Assembly (NCBI GenBank): GCA_029204225.1
Contig: CM055098.1
Span: 14,026,533 to 14,090,532 of the forward strand
Direction: 5' to 3'
DNA: 64,000 nt
Source of the DNA: Diphasiastrum complanatum
Taxonomy: Eukaryota > Streptophyta > Lycopodiopsida > Lycopodiales > Lycopodiaceae
Part shown: positions 11,693 to 26,585 of the stretch, one piece after another
How the letters are laid out: each line of letters starts with the position of its first letter
Position numbering within the stretch: position 1 is the first letter of the stretch
Made by a program: the position numbers and the translations under genes
Notes under the pieces: generated by a model
Seen by the model: only the letters and a program-made list of their open reading frames with translations
Database searches by the model: none
Told to the model about the DNA's origin: nothing

Positions 11693-11914
11693 CTGTGAAT
11701 GGACAACTGCATGAAAAACTCCAGCCACATCTGTGACTTTCTCTGCTGTTGTGACAATCTTGACAACATCTGCACCTGTTGATTGAATTCTAGCAATAAG
11801 AGATCTAATCTCACCAAGTGATGCCGTCATCTTGTAGTTATGGTTTGAAACAGCAACACTACCACTAGAGTCCTGTCCTTCAGGAGTAGAACAGTCCAAA
11901 AATTCTGCAGCAAC
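11693..11914 (-). pseudogene. Isolated exon of dehydroquinate dehydratase/shikimate dehydrogenase
   Basis: Minus-strand translation gives VAAEFLDCS, then SNHNYKMTASLGEI, then LIARIQSTGADVVKIVTTAE and VTDVAGVFHAVVHSQ. This matches the core of the type I dehydroquinase domain in the plant bifunctional shikimate-pathway enzyme (DHQ-SDH). The conserved His of 'HNY' and the Schiff-base Lys of 'ADxVKI' are both present. The exon ends at CAG followed by GTTAGTGG, a plausible donor, and an AG precedes it. I found no neighbouring exons within about 1 kb downstream or 2 kb upstream. It is either a gene fragment or one exon of a gene with long introns. The peptide has no stops, so decay, if any, is recent. 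Confidence 0.6.
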
Positions 11915-11920
11915 TTGCAC

Positions 11921-13990
11921 AAGTCAGGGAAGAAGTGTTAACTACAAATTAGTAAACTTTTTTATCATCATTTTTTATGGCAATGAATAATTGCATCTTA
12001 TTTTGAATGAAGGCAAATAACTACATTTTCTTTTGAATAATAAGCATTTTCATTGCAAAAGTATCATCATCATACATGCATAATGATGTGTATTGAATGA
12101 TGTGTTTTGACATGATGTGTATTGAAATGTAAGAAAGACTGTGTTTTTGGCTATTTCATTTGTAAGATGTACTCGAGGATTTTAGCATAGTGCATTGGAA
12201 ATCCAGAAACCTACTTCATTATTGAGATGAGAATCACACTATATTTAGTAGAGCCCATCATGTCATTATGAAAAGCTCGCTCGTATTACTAAAAGAGCTC
12301 GCTTGACCAAGCTCGCTCGAGGCCCATCCCCAAAGTCACAATAATGTTGATAGCTCAAATCCATTTGGTTTAAGTGAACTGCTATTTCAATAGACTTCAC
12401 TACTTTTACCGTAATCATCAACATGCATGATCCAAATTGTGTTAGTCCAAACTCTATGTGCTACCACTCGGATCATGCAAAGTTTGAATCCACAATCCCT
12501 ATGTGTAACAATCTTGCAAGTGGTAAGGGTGACCTTCTGTAGAGAAAGGTATTTGCCCTCTAACCATTTGTCTACTTTTTGTTTGGATGTTGATCTAGCC
12601 TTAAATTTTCTTTGTAGCTCTAGTTTGTGAGTTGATCCTCCTCCTATGACCCTTTTTTTAAATAGCTATGTAACTAAAACTTTTGAGTAGCCATTTATCC
12701 CATGGCCATTTGGGTGAGAAGGACCCATGTTGCAACTATAGGTGTCATAAATTTAAGTCCCTTATTGAGCTCCATATGCATTAAATCGGCCCAATTAAAC
12801 TTGTACGATTCCAAGTTGTCTCCTTTACTTATAGGGCCCCTACAAGATACTTCACGAAAACCTCAAAGTGGTGGCACATGAATTAGACTGTGCTCTTCAA
12901 TGCTGGATCTAAGATGGCTTAGATTATAGTACCATTTTTGCTATATTAATCACTCTTTGTGGTATCCACATATTTTTTAAAATGGCAAAAGTGCACTTCC
13001 CTTGGAATCACTTGTACATTTATGGTTGGGATTCCTATTTTTGCCAAAGCTTCAGATGTGATCTTGATATTTTATGCAACTTATTTAAGTCCTAACTTGA
13101 AGTAGTTCCTAACTAAGGTCTAGCTTCTTGCAAAAACCACCAATGACTTGACTTGATGCTTGATTAATTTGTGGTTATGAAGTTCACAAATGTCTAATAT
13201 TGTGGCTCCTTTTCATGTTTCCATCGACATCTTTGACAAATTGGAGACAAATATTGCATAACTTAAACTGGGAAAGCTGTTGCGCCCTCTACCTCCATTC
13301 ATTCCTCATCAAAGGAGTTCTTTGTTATGCTTGTTCTTTTAACTACGCAATTATGCACATCTCTAGCTTTCTTGTTGTTTTTATTCTTGTTCCTGTGGAG
13401 AAATCTCAACCACCATGTTGTCTCTAAAGCGGTTGTCATACACAAGCTTCCCCTTGCCTTTATCACCTTTTGTCATTGCACTAGAGTCCTGAAGTATTGC
13501 GTGCACACACTTGAGTGCTCTAACTTTCTTGTTGTTCTTGTGAAGAAATCTAAACCACCATGTTTTATCTCCCAAAATACTCCTATTTTTGGTGGGATAC
13601 TTCAAGTGGCCTTCCCTAATGTCACACAAGATGAGAACTTATATACCGAGGTGGCATCCTAGGCTTGGCCACTGAGATTCTTACAATGTAGATGAAAGGT
13701 CACTAAATATATAAATAATAAAAATTGCATTCCCACTTACTCTTTCTAATCCAATCCCCAAGACGTAATTCATGTCCCAATTTGCAAAGGATTGATGAAT
13801 ATGCAAAACGAACTCAAGACTAAGAAATAAGACATGGGTCAGCTTGCATTTAATGCTTTGCCATTTCTGACATCATTGTTGTAGCAATTTGAAAAAGTTG
13901 GAAGGATCTTTGGATCTTTCATTCGAAAATTGCAACAACAAGATCAATCAATGGTAGGCTGCTGCTGCTTCCGATTGAATGATACAAAGA
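11921..13990. other. No identifiable gene
   Basis: Mostly AT-rich unique-looking sequence. Two diverged direct copies of about 60 bp ('ctttcttgttgtt' to 'aaccaccatgtt') lie near 13360-13420 and 13520-13570. A short open frame at 13327-13662 covers them, but I see no protein family in it. Confidence 0.4.
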
Positions 13991-14012
13991 GTTGTTAGGA
14001 AGAAATGTTTGG

Positions 14013-14813
14013 ATGGTAAAGATGGATAGTAAAAATTTGGAAAGTAGAGTGCAGAAGCTTTGCAGGGAGGTGAGGGAGCTTTCATTAGGGTCAAATGGGG
14101 AAATCGATCGTTTGGAAGGACCTCTTGTGCCCATTCGCTTTTTGAGAGAATACGTGATGCCTGGAAAGCCCTGCATCATCACAGGAGCAGTCAATCACTG
14201 GAAAGCACTTCAGCTGTGGTCTAACCACTATCTTGCGTCAGTTCTGCGTGATCAGGATGTCAGCATCTACTTCACACCTAATGGCTTTGCAGATTCTGTC
14301 GTCGATCTTCAAGAAATGCACTCTCAATTCAACTGTCAGCTGGAAAAAACTGAAAATGAAGAAGACGAGGTTTCTTTTTCAAAGCAGCAGATCAATGATC
14401 GTTGTGTTGGCAATGACTTAACAGCTGAGGAGCCTAGGTTCTGGTTTGTCACTTCCCATGTAGAGAAGATACCATTTCCAGAGGCACTGAGGGAAATAGT
14501 GGAGGTAAACAAGAGTGGCAGAGGTGTGGCATATGCGCAGCATCAAAATAATTGTTTTTTGTCAGAATTTGGGTTGCTTGCATCTGATGCTGAAGTCCAC
14601 ATTCCCTGGGCAACAGAAGCATTTGGAGGTTTGCCTGAGGCAGTTAACCTTTGGATTGGGAATGAGAAAGGAGTGACATCCTTTCACAAGGATCACTATG
14701 AAAACATGTACGTCATGGTAGCCGGAGAAAAGCATTTCACTCTTCTGCCTCCAGTGGATGTTCACCGGCTTTACGTGAGGAGCTATCCATCTGCTTCCTT
14801 CAAGCGCTCACAG
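14013..14813 (+). CDS. JMJ32-like: JmjC gene exon 1
   Basis: It encodes the N-terminal 267 residues, including the cupin-like start ([18 protein letters not shown]), [10 protein letters not shown] and the HxD iron-binding pair. It ends CGC TCA CAG before a GTCAAG donor, in phase 0. Confidence 0.88.
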
Positions 14814-17800
14814 GTCAAGTAGAAAGTACCCATGTCTGAACCCTCAAACTAGTTCGAAAACCCATAGCTTCCAGTTGGTTCGAATCAAATCGAGTCTCTT
14901 CCAAGATTGATTTGCTCCACAGCAAAACATTTCGAGAAAAAAGTGAAAAACTATGGAGTCGTTATGAAAAAAAAAGGTTATATGTGAAAATCCAATTCAG
15001 TTGTCCATTGTAGCGCAGTGACTTCTTAGGAGCTTGCTCCTCACTTGGCGTTACCCCAATGGCGTTGCTAGGCTGTATATGTTGTGTATAACCTACTAAT
15101 TGCGTATCTCTGTATACCAAAAAAAAAAATTCGATTCAAATTGACAATTGGTTTGGAGGACTTCGATTCACGATTCTTTGTTACTATGCTGAAGCCCAAA
15201 GCCTACATAATTTTAAAGGCTGCATTCTTTTGTGAAATTTGATGACTTAAAAGGATATTAATTCTAAATATTTGTACGACAGGCTGATATACTGAAAGCT
15301 CTACAATGCAGGATGGCAAAACATTCTCAATAGAAAAGAATTTGCCCATTGCAATGGTTCCTTGGGCAAGTGTCGACCCTTACCCATCAGCCTTGAAGGA
15401 AGAGCATGCAATAAAGTTGTTCCCACGATATTTCCAAGGGGAGCTTCCTTTCACGTGCACATTGAAAGCAGGGGAGATTTTATACTTGTAAGCAACATGT
15501 ACACCTCATAGTGCTGTGATTTTGAGATGTATAGCGATGTTTGGTGTTCATAGGAACAATGAATATCATTATCAAAATGTGTTTTCAAAAGGGCATATAA
15601 TATAGGGGTACATGGAAAGCATAGACATGGCATGCACAAAGTCCGAAATTGCTAGAGAATAGTAGCAATAGCTATTGGAGAATATGCAAATAGGGTCAAT
15701 GCACTATGCAATATTGGAAATTAGAATGAAGTTCTAAGACATTTAGAAAAGTCCTACAAAAGTTTGAAAATGATGAAGTCCTAGTGTTAGAGGGTTGTTT
15801 TGTCAAGCATGATCTTTGGACCTCCTAGATCTCCTGTTGGCTAATCCATGTCATGCTTTGATGTTGCATACATGCCTTATGGCTAGGTTCATAGCAATTA
15901 TTCCTGCCTAGCCTTGCTGATTTGTGAACACACCTCGTGTCACTACTAGCAACACACCTGACTTAAACCACAACTAGGTGCTTAATTTGAATGTCGGTCA
16001 AAATCAAATCTGTTGATCATTTGACTCATCAACGTTGTGGCAAGTCATATGGGCCCTAACATTCCTTCCCCTTCAAGCAGTCATTGGTCCTCCATGACGA
16101 AATATATGAAAAATTTGTTGGTCATTTGACCCGTCACCCATTTGTTGGTCATTTGACCCGTCATTTGGCAATCGGTTTAACTAGGGTCATATATGGGCCT
16201 TCACATTCCTTCTCCCTTCAGGAAGCAATTGGTCCTTGATGACGGAATTTATGTTATCTTTGCTAATTCTCCCATGTAGCATCTGACATAGGTATCCCTT
16301 TCCAGCAAGCTTGATATTGTTGGAGAATGTGATTTCTCTGTTAGCTCTAGCTTATATTTTGTACTTGCTCAAGTCCATGATTTGTGAGTATTTGTCCTTG
16401 TAAAATCAAGCCTTCCATGAACTTATCACTTTGTATACACTTTTTCAATCAACTTACATCCAAATTGGATGTACTCCACATTCCTTTGATAGATCCAACT
16501 TACAAGCTACACCGTTGGTTTTCTTTTGTGCTACATTTGATCTATAAATTTTTTAGTGCTAGGTACCTTATGAGGAATACCTACAATTTTTGGGCTTGGT
16601 AGTCGGTAACCACAGTTCAAAAGGAATCATTTTCATGAAAAGTGCTTCTTGTCAACTACATGAAGGGTAAATACTTGACCTAATCAATTTGCAACTTGCT
16701 AACATTGCTCATAGAATATCTTCTAGAATCTAATTGACCTTCTTAGTCTATCCATTTGTTTGTGGCTCCTCCTTATCCTTAATTGTGTCCCTAATTAGGC
16801 AAACATTGATGTTGAAAGTTGACTTGTAAACTTGAGATCCCCATTTGAAAACTATGGACTTCTATAGTCAATGATGTATCATAAAATTATGAATAAACAA
16901 TTGTACTACTCGTTAGAGTTGCCAACTTTGCCTTGGTCGGGGAACAAAGTGGGCCATCTTGGTCAATTGACCTATTACTACCAAATTAGAATCCAATTTT
17001 ACATGGGTTCTTTGAATTCCAATATTAAAATCCATAGAGATACTCTCGCGTCTACCATGGGGTATCTCAAGTGAATGTAGTATCTCAGTGACTGGCTTAC
17101 TCGCTCTACCCTGTTTACTTGACAAGGAATAAAATACTGAATGTACTATCTAACACCTTGTTGCATTTGTGGCTAGAAAGAGTGTATATGAGCTTATTCA
17201 CTTGTCTTGAACCATATTTGGATGCCCTGTGCAGGGATCATCGTGAAGGATCTTTCGATGAAGTCCATTTATGTTTGGCACAACTATCTTTCCTTCTCTC
17301 CTAGGCATACCTTCCTCCATTGCGTATGCTAAATAAGTGTGTGCCTATGTGGATGTGTCAGACAATGCCGACTCATCCAAGTTACTGGTAATATTGCATG
17401 TTAAAGGCCACACATGTTGACAATGAGTGTTTTTCTGTGGAGCCTCTCTGATCTCTTTCACAAGCTTAGCTACAAATTTGTTTTGACCTCTTTGGTACCT
17501 GTGTCTATGTTGAATTCTTGCACTAGTTTGGTTTGTCTTGCTTGGTGACCCTTTCGCTTTGGTTGATTGCAATTTATTTTGAACTATTTGATAAGCATAA
17601 TCAAGAATCTAGCGGCATGCAAATGGTGCCACTACATCTTGTTAGGGCTTGGTAACAGAGAAAATGTAAACCCAGATGGGCTGGTTGCCAAGATGGTAAA
17701 TTGAACGGCAGAGTCAGTTTGATTGGTTTGGAATTGCTAGGCACCTACCTTAGATTAAGTTAGGTCTGTGACCATGTGTGACATGTTGTGCTGACAAGTT

Positions 17801-20800
17801 AACGACTAGCAAGGAGAGACATGAGTATTTTATCTTCGTGTATTTAGCTGTCAAATGTGTATGCAGACTTAATTGTGAGGACTCGTTGATGGTAGGCAAG
17901 GTGGTCTAGTGATCAACGACACTCACATTGTTTGGGCTGTTCAATCTAGATATGCTCTCTCTACGCTAAAAAAGTTTCATATGGAAAATTGCAAGAGTAT
18001 AGATACACCTATGGAGCATGTTGTAAAAGATCCTATCAAGAGAGATGAAAGATCCTTCGAGGACATCACCATTTTTAGGAGTCTTATTGGCTCCCTCATT
18101 TGGTTGACTATAACTAGGCCCAATTTGAGCTTTAGTGTGCACGAGTTGAGTCAATTCATGCAAGATCCAAAAGTCTATCATTGGAAATCCGCCAAAAGAA
18201 TCTTGAGATATGTCTCCTCTGCACCTGACTATGGATTATTCTACAAAAGTGAGGATCTATCAATGGTTGCCTACTTGGATTCGGATTTTGCAAGTGACAA
18301 AGTGGGTAGGAAATCCACAAGTACCTATACTATCTTTCTTGGAGGAAATGTTGTATTTTGGCTATCCAAGAAACAAGACACTATATCACTATCACTATAT
18401 CACTATCATCTTGTGAAGCCGAGTACAAGGCCCTTACAACAACTACTAAAGAAGTTCTATGGATCAAAAGATTACTTTTGGAGCTCAAGTGCATCAAGGA
18501 AGAAGATCTACCTATCATCAAGTGTGACAACCCATCGGCTCAACCTCTTGCCAACAATTCTATCTTCCATGCAAGAAGCAAACATATTGAAGTTGCACAC
18601 CATTTTGTGAGGGAAAAGGTTATTGGAGGAGAGATCAACTTGAAGCATATGGGATCATCATCATGTATTGCCGATCTCCTCACCAAACCATTGCTCAAGA
18701 TGATTCCAAGATCTATGTTAAATTAGATAGATATCTTTTAAGGAGAAGTGTGAAAATTAGTAAAAGTTATCTATATTGAGTTTTGGGGTTTGACTTTTCC
18801 ACCCCACACATGTTAGTAGATGATTAGGCCAAATTTAGCTAATGATGTAGCTCGAGGTAGTGTAGGCTCTTTACACTTGGCTTGATGGCAGAGGGCTAGT
18901 GACACTTTATCTTTTGAAAATAATCTATAATGCATTCAATAGGAAGTTTGATCTTTAATGTAAATATTTATACTAAGTGCTTTATAGTACTTCTAACTTT
19001 TTCATGCATTAGCTTTTTAATGTATTTTGAAAGTGGAACTTTTTTATACTAGGACAAGCAACTTATACCTAGCCTTCAATATTTAAGGCAAGGCTAGCTT
19101 GCAGATTTGATCTCCGAGGAAGTAGTAATGTTTACAATATCCAGTCACTTACAAACATAATGCATTCTAGAAGTGTTTAGCACATTGCCTGTAAGGGGAT
19201 GAAGCTAAAAGAATCTTCATGGCTTCATTCCGTTTATAGCAATCAAATTAGAACAGCATAAATTTCTGAACCTTTTTGTATGGACTCTTGCTTCTCAATT
19301 TTATGACAGTTGGTTGAGAGGTCTAGTGAGAGAATATACCTACCACTTTTTAGATTAGATATGTTCTGGTTTTGCAGTCTAAGGGAATGCTTTTTGTGCT
19401 TTGTAGCATATTATCAATCTCTCATCTTGATATTTCAAGTTTGAATTTGCTACAATGCCAGAAATTTTTTAACCATTAATTTGTTACCTTCAATTAGTTC
19501 CAAACCTTGTCTTTCAATGGTTTATGTTGCATGACATTAAGAAATGGTGGATGTTGTGAGACATTAGAAAAATGTTTTGAACATATTAAGATGCTTGGAA
19601 CAGCAATTGCTTCACACATTCTATTTTATGCACATTACGACTCTATCTTAATGAGTATAGCATCATGATTTGATTATTCATTTCTTTTATACGTTTGAAA
19701 TTTGAAATAGTCGTACATGCCACTCATGAGCAATATATGTTTGGGGTTACATGCTGCATGTAGACCCAGCATGTGGTTTCATCATGTGATGCAGACTCCT
19801 GACATGGAAGGACGAACAATTGCCATCAATTATTGTAAGTAATTGCATCCTTAATGCAGTTCACAAGTTGTTACATTTGATAGGTGTAATTCCTAGGCTG
19901 TCCAGTGCTAGAAAATCTGACCATTGTGTACTTTTGAAAAGTGTGATTATTATACCTCATACCTGTACACCTGTAGCTACCTTTATGAATGTGTTACTAT
20001 CTTGTCATATACACTGCTTCAAGCTCGATCTGCTTTCTTGATTTGTAAGGGTCTGCTTCATTAGATTGTGCCTACGTGTGCTTGTCCTCTATCTTATGTC
20101 CCGTATGTTATCTTCAGACCATGTACAGCAGTAATATAGTTATTGACAGGTCTTAAACGGCTTGTCGTATGATTTATTTAACAAATGCCTGTATTTTGCA
20201 AAAGGCCTTCAGATTAGTTGTGGTACTTGAAGGACTGTCGCTGTAGTTCATAAGTGTAATATGGTGCCGCAAATATGGTATTGGTCTGTACAACGTTCAA
20301 TTAACTGTATCAAAAAATGTACGTGGACTTATAAGAGTTTAGGTCTGTATGGAGTTTTTAAGATCTTATAGGCAGATTGCAGGTCTAGTTAAATCTGAAA
20401 TAATCATAGTATTCAGGTTCGAAACACCTGGAGCATGTTTGTAATATGATCACTGTAGATCTGAATTCTGTCGTTTTAGGCCAGTTATTTAATAATGTAT
20501 GCTAATTGCAGGTAGACACAGATTTGGTAAAAGGTTCAGAGCAGAAATACAAGTTGGAAATGGGTTAATTTTGGTAGGTGTAGGCACAAATTTCAGAAAT
20601 CAATTTTAAAATAGCTACAAAATTGACGAAACAAGATAGTACTTTTTAGATCAGTTATTCCTCACGTAGGCTAATCACTGTAGATTCTAGGTTATACATA
20701 AGCATACGAAGGCTGTAATTGTGAGATGAGTGGCAGATACTGCATGTAAAAAGTAATTGTCCTGATTGTGGATCGAAAATTTGTGTCCCCTCTTGCCAAT

Positions 20801-23800
20801 AACTCCATATCACCAAGATATTGATAAGATAGTAATAAGGATAGTACGATTTGAAGTAGCACTTGTTTCTTGGACAGATTTAAGGAAACAAGGAAAGATA
20901 GATGCCATTCCCAACACGATGATAGGATGGACTTTATCTCCATAGAAGATGGGTGTAGCATGTAGACCATATAATCATGTTTGGAAAATTTTATATTTAT
21001 GGAACAAAAAAATAAAAATCAATTATCTCTATAATAGTGCTCTTCATCCCGAATAGAAGCTTATTAGTGTTTCAAGAAGAGCTTTAGTGTAACTTCCACA
21101 ACTGGAGAAACCTGAAAAAAGAACAATGTAGAACCCAGCATGGGATGATCCTCCCATCTTATGACTATCTAAAGCAAGGGTTCTAGAAACATTAAGAGAG
21201 AGCTCGCAATCAATCACCTAACTAAGGAACAGCAGAATGAGGAGCAATCACAAGGCTATCAAGCCTCTACGATAGGCAACCACTGCTAGTTTCATACCAA
21301 TCCACCATCATGGGTTTTAGGCCTCCAAATCATCAATTATGATTTACATGAGTATCATAAAAAATGAAGTAGCAACAATGATCAGTCTTACTCAACACAA
21401 ACCCAAGAGTAAGTCCGAGATTTAATCTTCTCAAAGATTCTATACGATCCTCTCTAATGAGTGGACCATTTGTAATGGTTGCTGATACGCACCCCTCTAG
21501 AATCCTTCGAGACTCTCACATACACTCAATCACCATCAGGTGTAGTTAAAACAGGAAATACTAAAAATTAGCCCATATTTCCAAGAATCTCCGTCTTCAC
21601 AAAGCGATCAAGTGGTCGTTTTTGATTCATCAATCACAACAATTAGAACATGAATCATGGTCAATTAATCATAATTCATACACTTTTCAATCACAAATGA
21701 TAAAATAGGATAACATACAAGAGCATGTTCAAAAACGTGAACATTACTACTCTTTGAAGACGTATGACTCACCGTAAGTCCTTTCCAAGGGAAAAGTTTG
21801 TGACTTAAAAGAATCAACTCAACCTCAGACTCTTATCGGGAAACACGTATTCAATTCTTTAATACTCACTATACTTTGATTCCAATCTAGATAATATCAC
21901 CCTTAAGTTCCAATCTAAAATAACTTAGGGTCCTATAAAATTTCATGACGTGAAGCTTTGATTTTTGGTTTGTGCTAAATATCCAACACCATCTAAGTTT
22001 TGTGGAATATCCTCCAAGCAATCAAACCTTATTTCCAATTGGGAAATGATTCAAATCAAAAGTTCGCGTATATCCTAAGCACATATTCATCTAAAAAAGA
22101 GTCACTATGGATTGCGACTTATAAGCAATACACATGACCAACAATATTGGTTATATTGTATGATCACCCACCTAACTCGAAAGCATTGCTCCTGATTCGG
22201 TTAGTTGGTCCCAATTTAGAAAATCTTGAATGTTGACGTGTAGGCGTTTACACATGTAACACCTCATTCAATCCAATTCTAATTTTTTCTAAGTTAATAA
22301 GTCAAACTTTAATGGAGATATCTTATTAATTTACAAATAATTGTACTTTCTAGACAATACTCATTGATATGCCTACGTTTTCTTTTCCCATTAAGTTTAT
22401 GCATCCAAAGTGAACCCTCTCAAAAGAATACATAGTGGATCCACAAGATAATTGCGCAAAAACAAACACAATGATTCACCATAGAGCATATCTCCACAGA
22501 TCTTACATGATTTTTGCTTGTAATCAACTGAACTGAAAATCTTGTTACTTAGTTAACTCCTAGAGAATATTACTTCCCAAAGAGTGCTATCTCTCTATTT
22601 ATCAAACCACAATCTCTATCGGAAATTAATTCAAAAGAATATAGTATTAACAATGAATTTTTCTTGTTTCATCACCCTCTCACGGATTCTAGGTTCTCCA
22701 CTAAGATCAGGTTGATTGACTGAATCGGCAAGGAATATGGGTCTAGATCCAACAATGAATAAACTCTCATGAATTTATTTCCCCACATTTTGTAACCAAA
22801 CTGATCTACACCATTCCTGAAAATTCCAACAGTATCCCAAGCATTCTATCAATCAAGTTCCTTTTAAAATCTATGTTCCAATTTTTTCTCTTACATGAAC
22901 TTCTTGTAAATTTCTCCCTCTAACTTAGCTAGTTTCACAGGACGTCATATCAACTTTGATAAGACCTGGGAGACATTATAAAGAACATCTTTCTAAATGG
23001 CAAAAGTCGGCAATGTGTTACTGATAAGTAAATTTATACTCCTTTCCAACCAATATGCGTACACAACTTATCCTAACATATTCTCCATTAGGCCAAGAAG
23101 TCCATACCAATGAGAAATTGACCTACCTAAATTATAATAGAAATTTACATGGGGTCATGTGAATCTAAATACTAGTATTATATATCCCTTGGTTTAATTA
23201 CTGTTAACAAAGGGAAATAGTTTACAATCAACAATCAAATTACATCATCTAGATGGATGCTATTAGTCTTTCACATTATCTAAGGTTCACGGGTAGTTAT
23301 TACTACCCCCAAGGAATCTCATGAATTTGGGCTATAAAGCTTATAATACTTGGAAATTCAAAAATGTATTCAAGATAGAGAGATAGCCTAGGGTTTCCGA
23401 TTTTGTATTTTTGAGATATCTCTAAGGGGTCTAGCCCAATACCTCAAAATCGACAAAATACTCTTTTATGACCAATGGCATTAGGCGTCCCTTAGGATAT
23501 CTGCCCGCACCATTGTCATCTAGATCCAATCAGTATCAAATTTCCCTTTGGAATCACTTGTGTCCCATACCACAGGCTCTGCCTCCAAGAAGATCCTCAA
23601 CTTCATGATATAATCGTCCAAAGATTAAACAATCCATTTGGATAGCCCTGCAACAATATAGTGCATGTCACATCCTTACCACCAGAACCCTAGAGAACTG
23701 TCTCTTATGTCTGTTATAGCCATTTATTGAGGTTCAATACATTCCTCAATACATCTCTTAGGCAATGGGATAAACATAAATGGAAGAATCCTACCAAGAT

Positions 23801-26554
23801 TCTCATCACATTAATCTCCTAGCTCAATAATGATAAGCTATCCGTATCCCATGCCGACTAGAGTCTCCTAGTCCATGAGATAAGCTTATTGTTATTGACT
23901 CCTAGGATAGTGATTGAAACTACAGTTCACCCATTATTCTCGATCCCTTTGCCATCTCTAGAATTATTGATGACTATAACTTGCTTGATAGAGAATTTCA
24001 GAAGAATAGTTTTTACCATTATTCAAATCAATTATTCAATTAGAGATTTATTTGAAATCTTCTATTCGTCTATTGACTTTTTCCAAACATTCAGCCAAGA
24101 AAATGATTATACAGCTTGCATTCAAAAAAGAATTTCTATGGTGATCAATTATCCAGGAAAAATTTTATAGCACAAAAATTCTTCCTCAATTGATTCCAAA
24201 GAAAAAATTCCTACGACGTTCAAATTTCATGAACTCACATAGTAAATTGAAAGCATGACCGCCAAAAGGCCTTTCCATATGGAGCAAAATTTTTTGCTTT
24301 AAATGAAAGCAAAAACAAGTACGAGCTTGAGATGCAAATATTCCAGCATTTGATTGGGACCCACAAATGCCAAGATCCCCTCTCAACGAATATGCCCAAT
24401 TTGATGCTAATTTTTGCCTTACTTTCAAGCCAAAAAATTGCAAAGGTTTTGTAACATCAATCCATGCATGAACTAGCAAAAACTTTATGACAAATCGGAA
24501 TCCTATCCCAGTCTCCAGAGTTTCACTTTTCTTAAAATATTTTGAGCTTGTCACAAATCCTTAACACTCCCACACTCAAAAACATTGCCTTCAATGTGGG
24601 CTATGAATGAAGTATATTTTGAAATGAAATTTGAACTCAAGATATCAACTATACAACTACAAGCGTTGGAGATGTCGTCGAAAAAAGCTGATGCCATATA
24701 CAAGCTGCAAGAGTTGTGAATGCTAACAAGCTACTACATGAAGTATCCATCTTGAAATACAAAGCTCAACATGAAGGGTGTTTGTAGTCCACCGAATGAA
24801 AACATGAAGCTTTTTCAAGGAACAAAGATGTCCCAAGTATGCCAAACAAAGGCAACATGATCATTGGCTCTCACAAGGCTGCTGAAAATCTGGATATACC
24901 AAGCTATTCACATAAAGGTATTAGTGGAATCACCAAGGCATCAACCCCATAGGAAAAATGTTGTAGATGTATTATTGAAAATACGACAACGACTAATAGA
25001 CCATATCTTTGTCAGAAAAACCAAAGGAAAACATCAATGAGTTATTGATAATACCTTAAATATGGACGAAGAATGTGATTGCCAAGTACCAAGGAAGGGA
25101 CTTTGGTGTCACATATAAAAAAAATAAGCCATGCTAGCTGGATGAGCAAGCTGGCACCATCAATGATATACATGCCATGCCAAGCCAATTCATCAAACCA
25201 TGTATACCATAAGAATGCAAGAATACAGCCATGCTTTGACTACGGTGGTCTAAGAGAACAAGTGTAAAAACTCCTGAGATCCAGCCTGCAAAGATCAAAC
25301 AAGGAACTGGGTATTAACCACCCTATCATAGATTGTGAACAATCAAGCACAGTATTCCCCTTGTACAAGAGAAGCTAGCTCACTACAAGAATCAAAAAGA
25401 GCACATGCAAACTCTCACCAAGAGGTCCTAAGCAAGAATGAACAATTCAGAGAGAGTTCTCTGGTTGCTGCTAGTAAGCCAGACATGACTAACAAAGAAT
25501 GGAACCCAAGCTATATGATGTAACCGAACATGCTGAAAATTTGCAATAAAATTGTTTCACTTGGGAAGCGAAGTATGTCACACCACCGCAGTCCACTCTA
25601 GACCTCAACAGCAGTCATGTGTCACTTCCTATTACTCTAGGCACTCACTGTAGCTACCATCACGACCTTATTTAGATCCCTACCAAAGGGTACTACTAAG
25701 TGACTTTTATTCTATTTAGATGAGTAGAGTTGTGAGACATTGTTGGCTAGTTGCACTATAGTTTCAGTTCCTTCAACTTCCTAGTAGCTGCCACATTTAT
25801 TTGTCTTAGTCTAATTTTATTTAGAAGATGTTTTTGCTCACGCCATGAGACACACTTGAATTTTACGCTTTTTGCAACCACTAATTCTAAACATGTAAGC
25901 ACAAGCCTTTGAACCTTATCTCTAGAGCCCTACCTTTTCTTGCTCCATAACTTTGTCTAATTGTTTCTCTGTCCCTCATTCTCTCTCTATGCTAGCTCCA
26001 ATCCCTAAAACCTAAGCCCGTGTACTCTTTACCCCACACCATATAATGAGGAGCCCCTCAACCCTAAACCGTAGACCCTGGACCCTATAAGCACTAGCCC
26101 CTTTGATCTTAAACGTTTTGTTAAAAACTGCTCCTTGTTCATCTATTGTTGTAGGTCTTGTCTCATCGGCACAAACAATGTCCTAGAGTTCTCTACCCCT
26201 CAAGATATATTCAACTTAAACTCTCAAATTTGGTAATTGGTCCCATCAACTTTTTTATTCTCACCAAGTTCTGCAAGTTGCATGCTTACCATTGCACACA
26301 ACACCTAAAGATCATAAACGAAAGCAAAACTATAATGCGGCCATGTATATCTTCAAAGAACTATTTTGTATGTTCCATAGGTACCATGCATGCAAAGATA
26401 TGTCAAAAACTTGTGCTATGCAAAGTACTAATGCATTAGACACTACCAATTCTTCTCGTGTTGCTTTTGTATAAGTTCAGCCAAGGGATCTTGCTGTATT
26501 GGTTGTTGTTGTTGCTACTCTTTATGCCCTGGTTCTGGTAGTAGTTGCTTTTAC

Positions 26555-26585
<31 letters not shown>

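Noticed and set aside
14814-14822. JmjC protein ending at the stop at 14820-14822
   Set aside because: That stop lies in intron 1, just past a good donor. Exons 2-4 supply the remaining conserved domain in matching phase.
15284-15311. Alternative JmjC exon 2 acceptor after GACAG near 15283
   Set aside because: It would put the following conserved residues out of frame; the AG at 15310-15311 keeps the phase.
4136-18900. A single copia element from the LTR at 4136 to the LTR at 18749
   Set aside because: It would be far too long and would enclose minus-strand elements, other genes and part of the JmjC gene. Only the LTR starts are similar.
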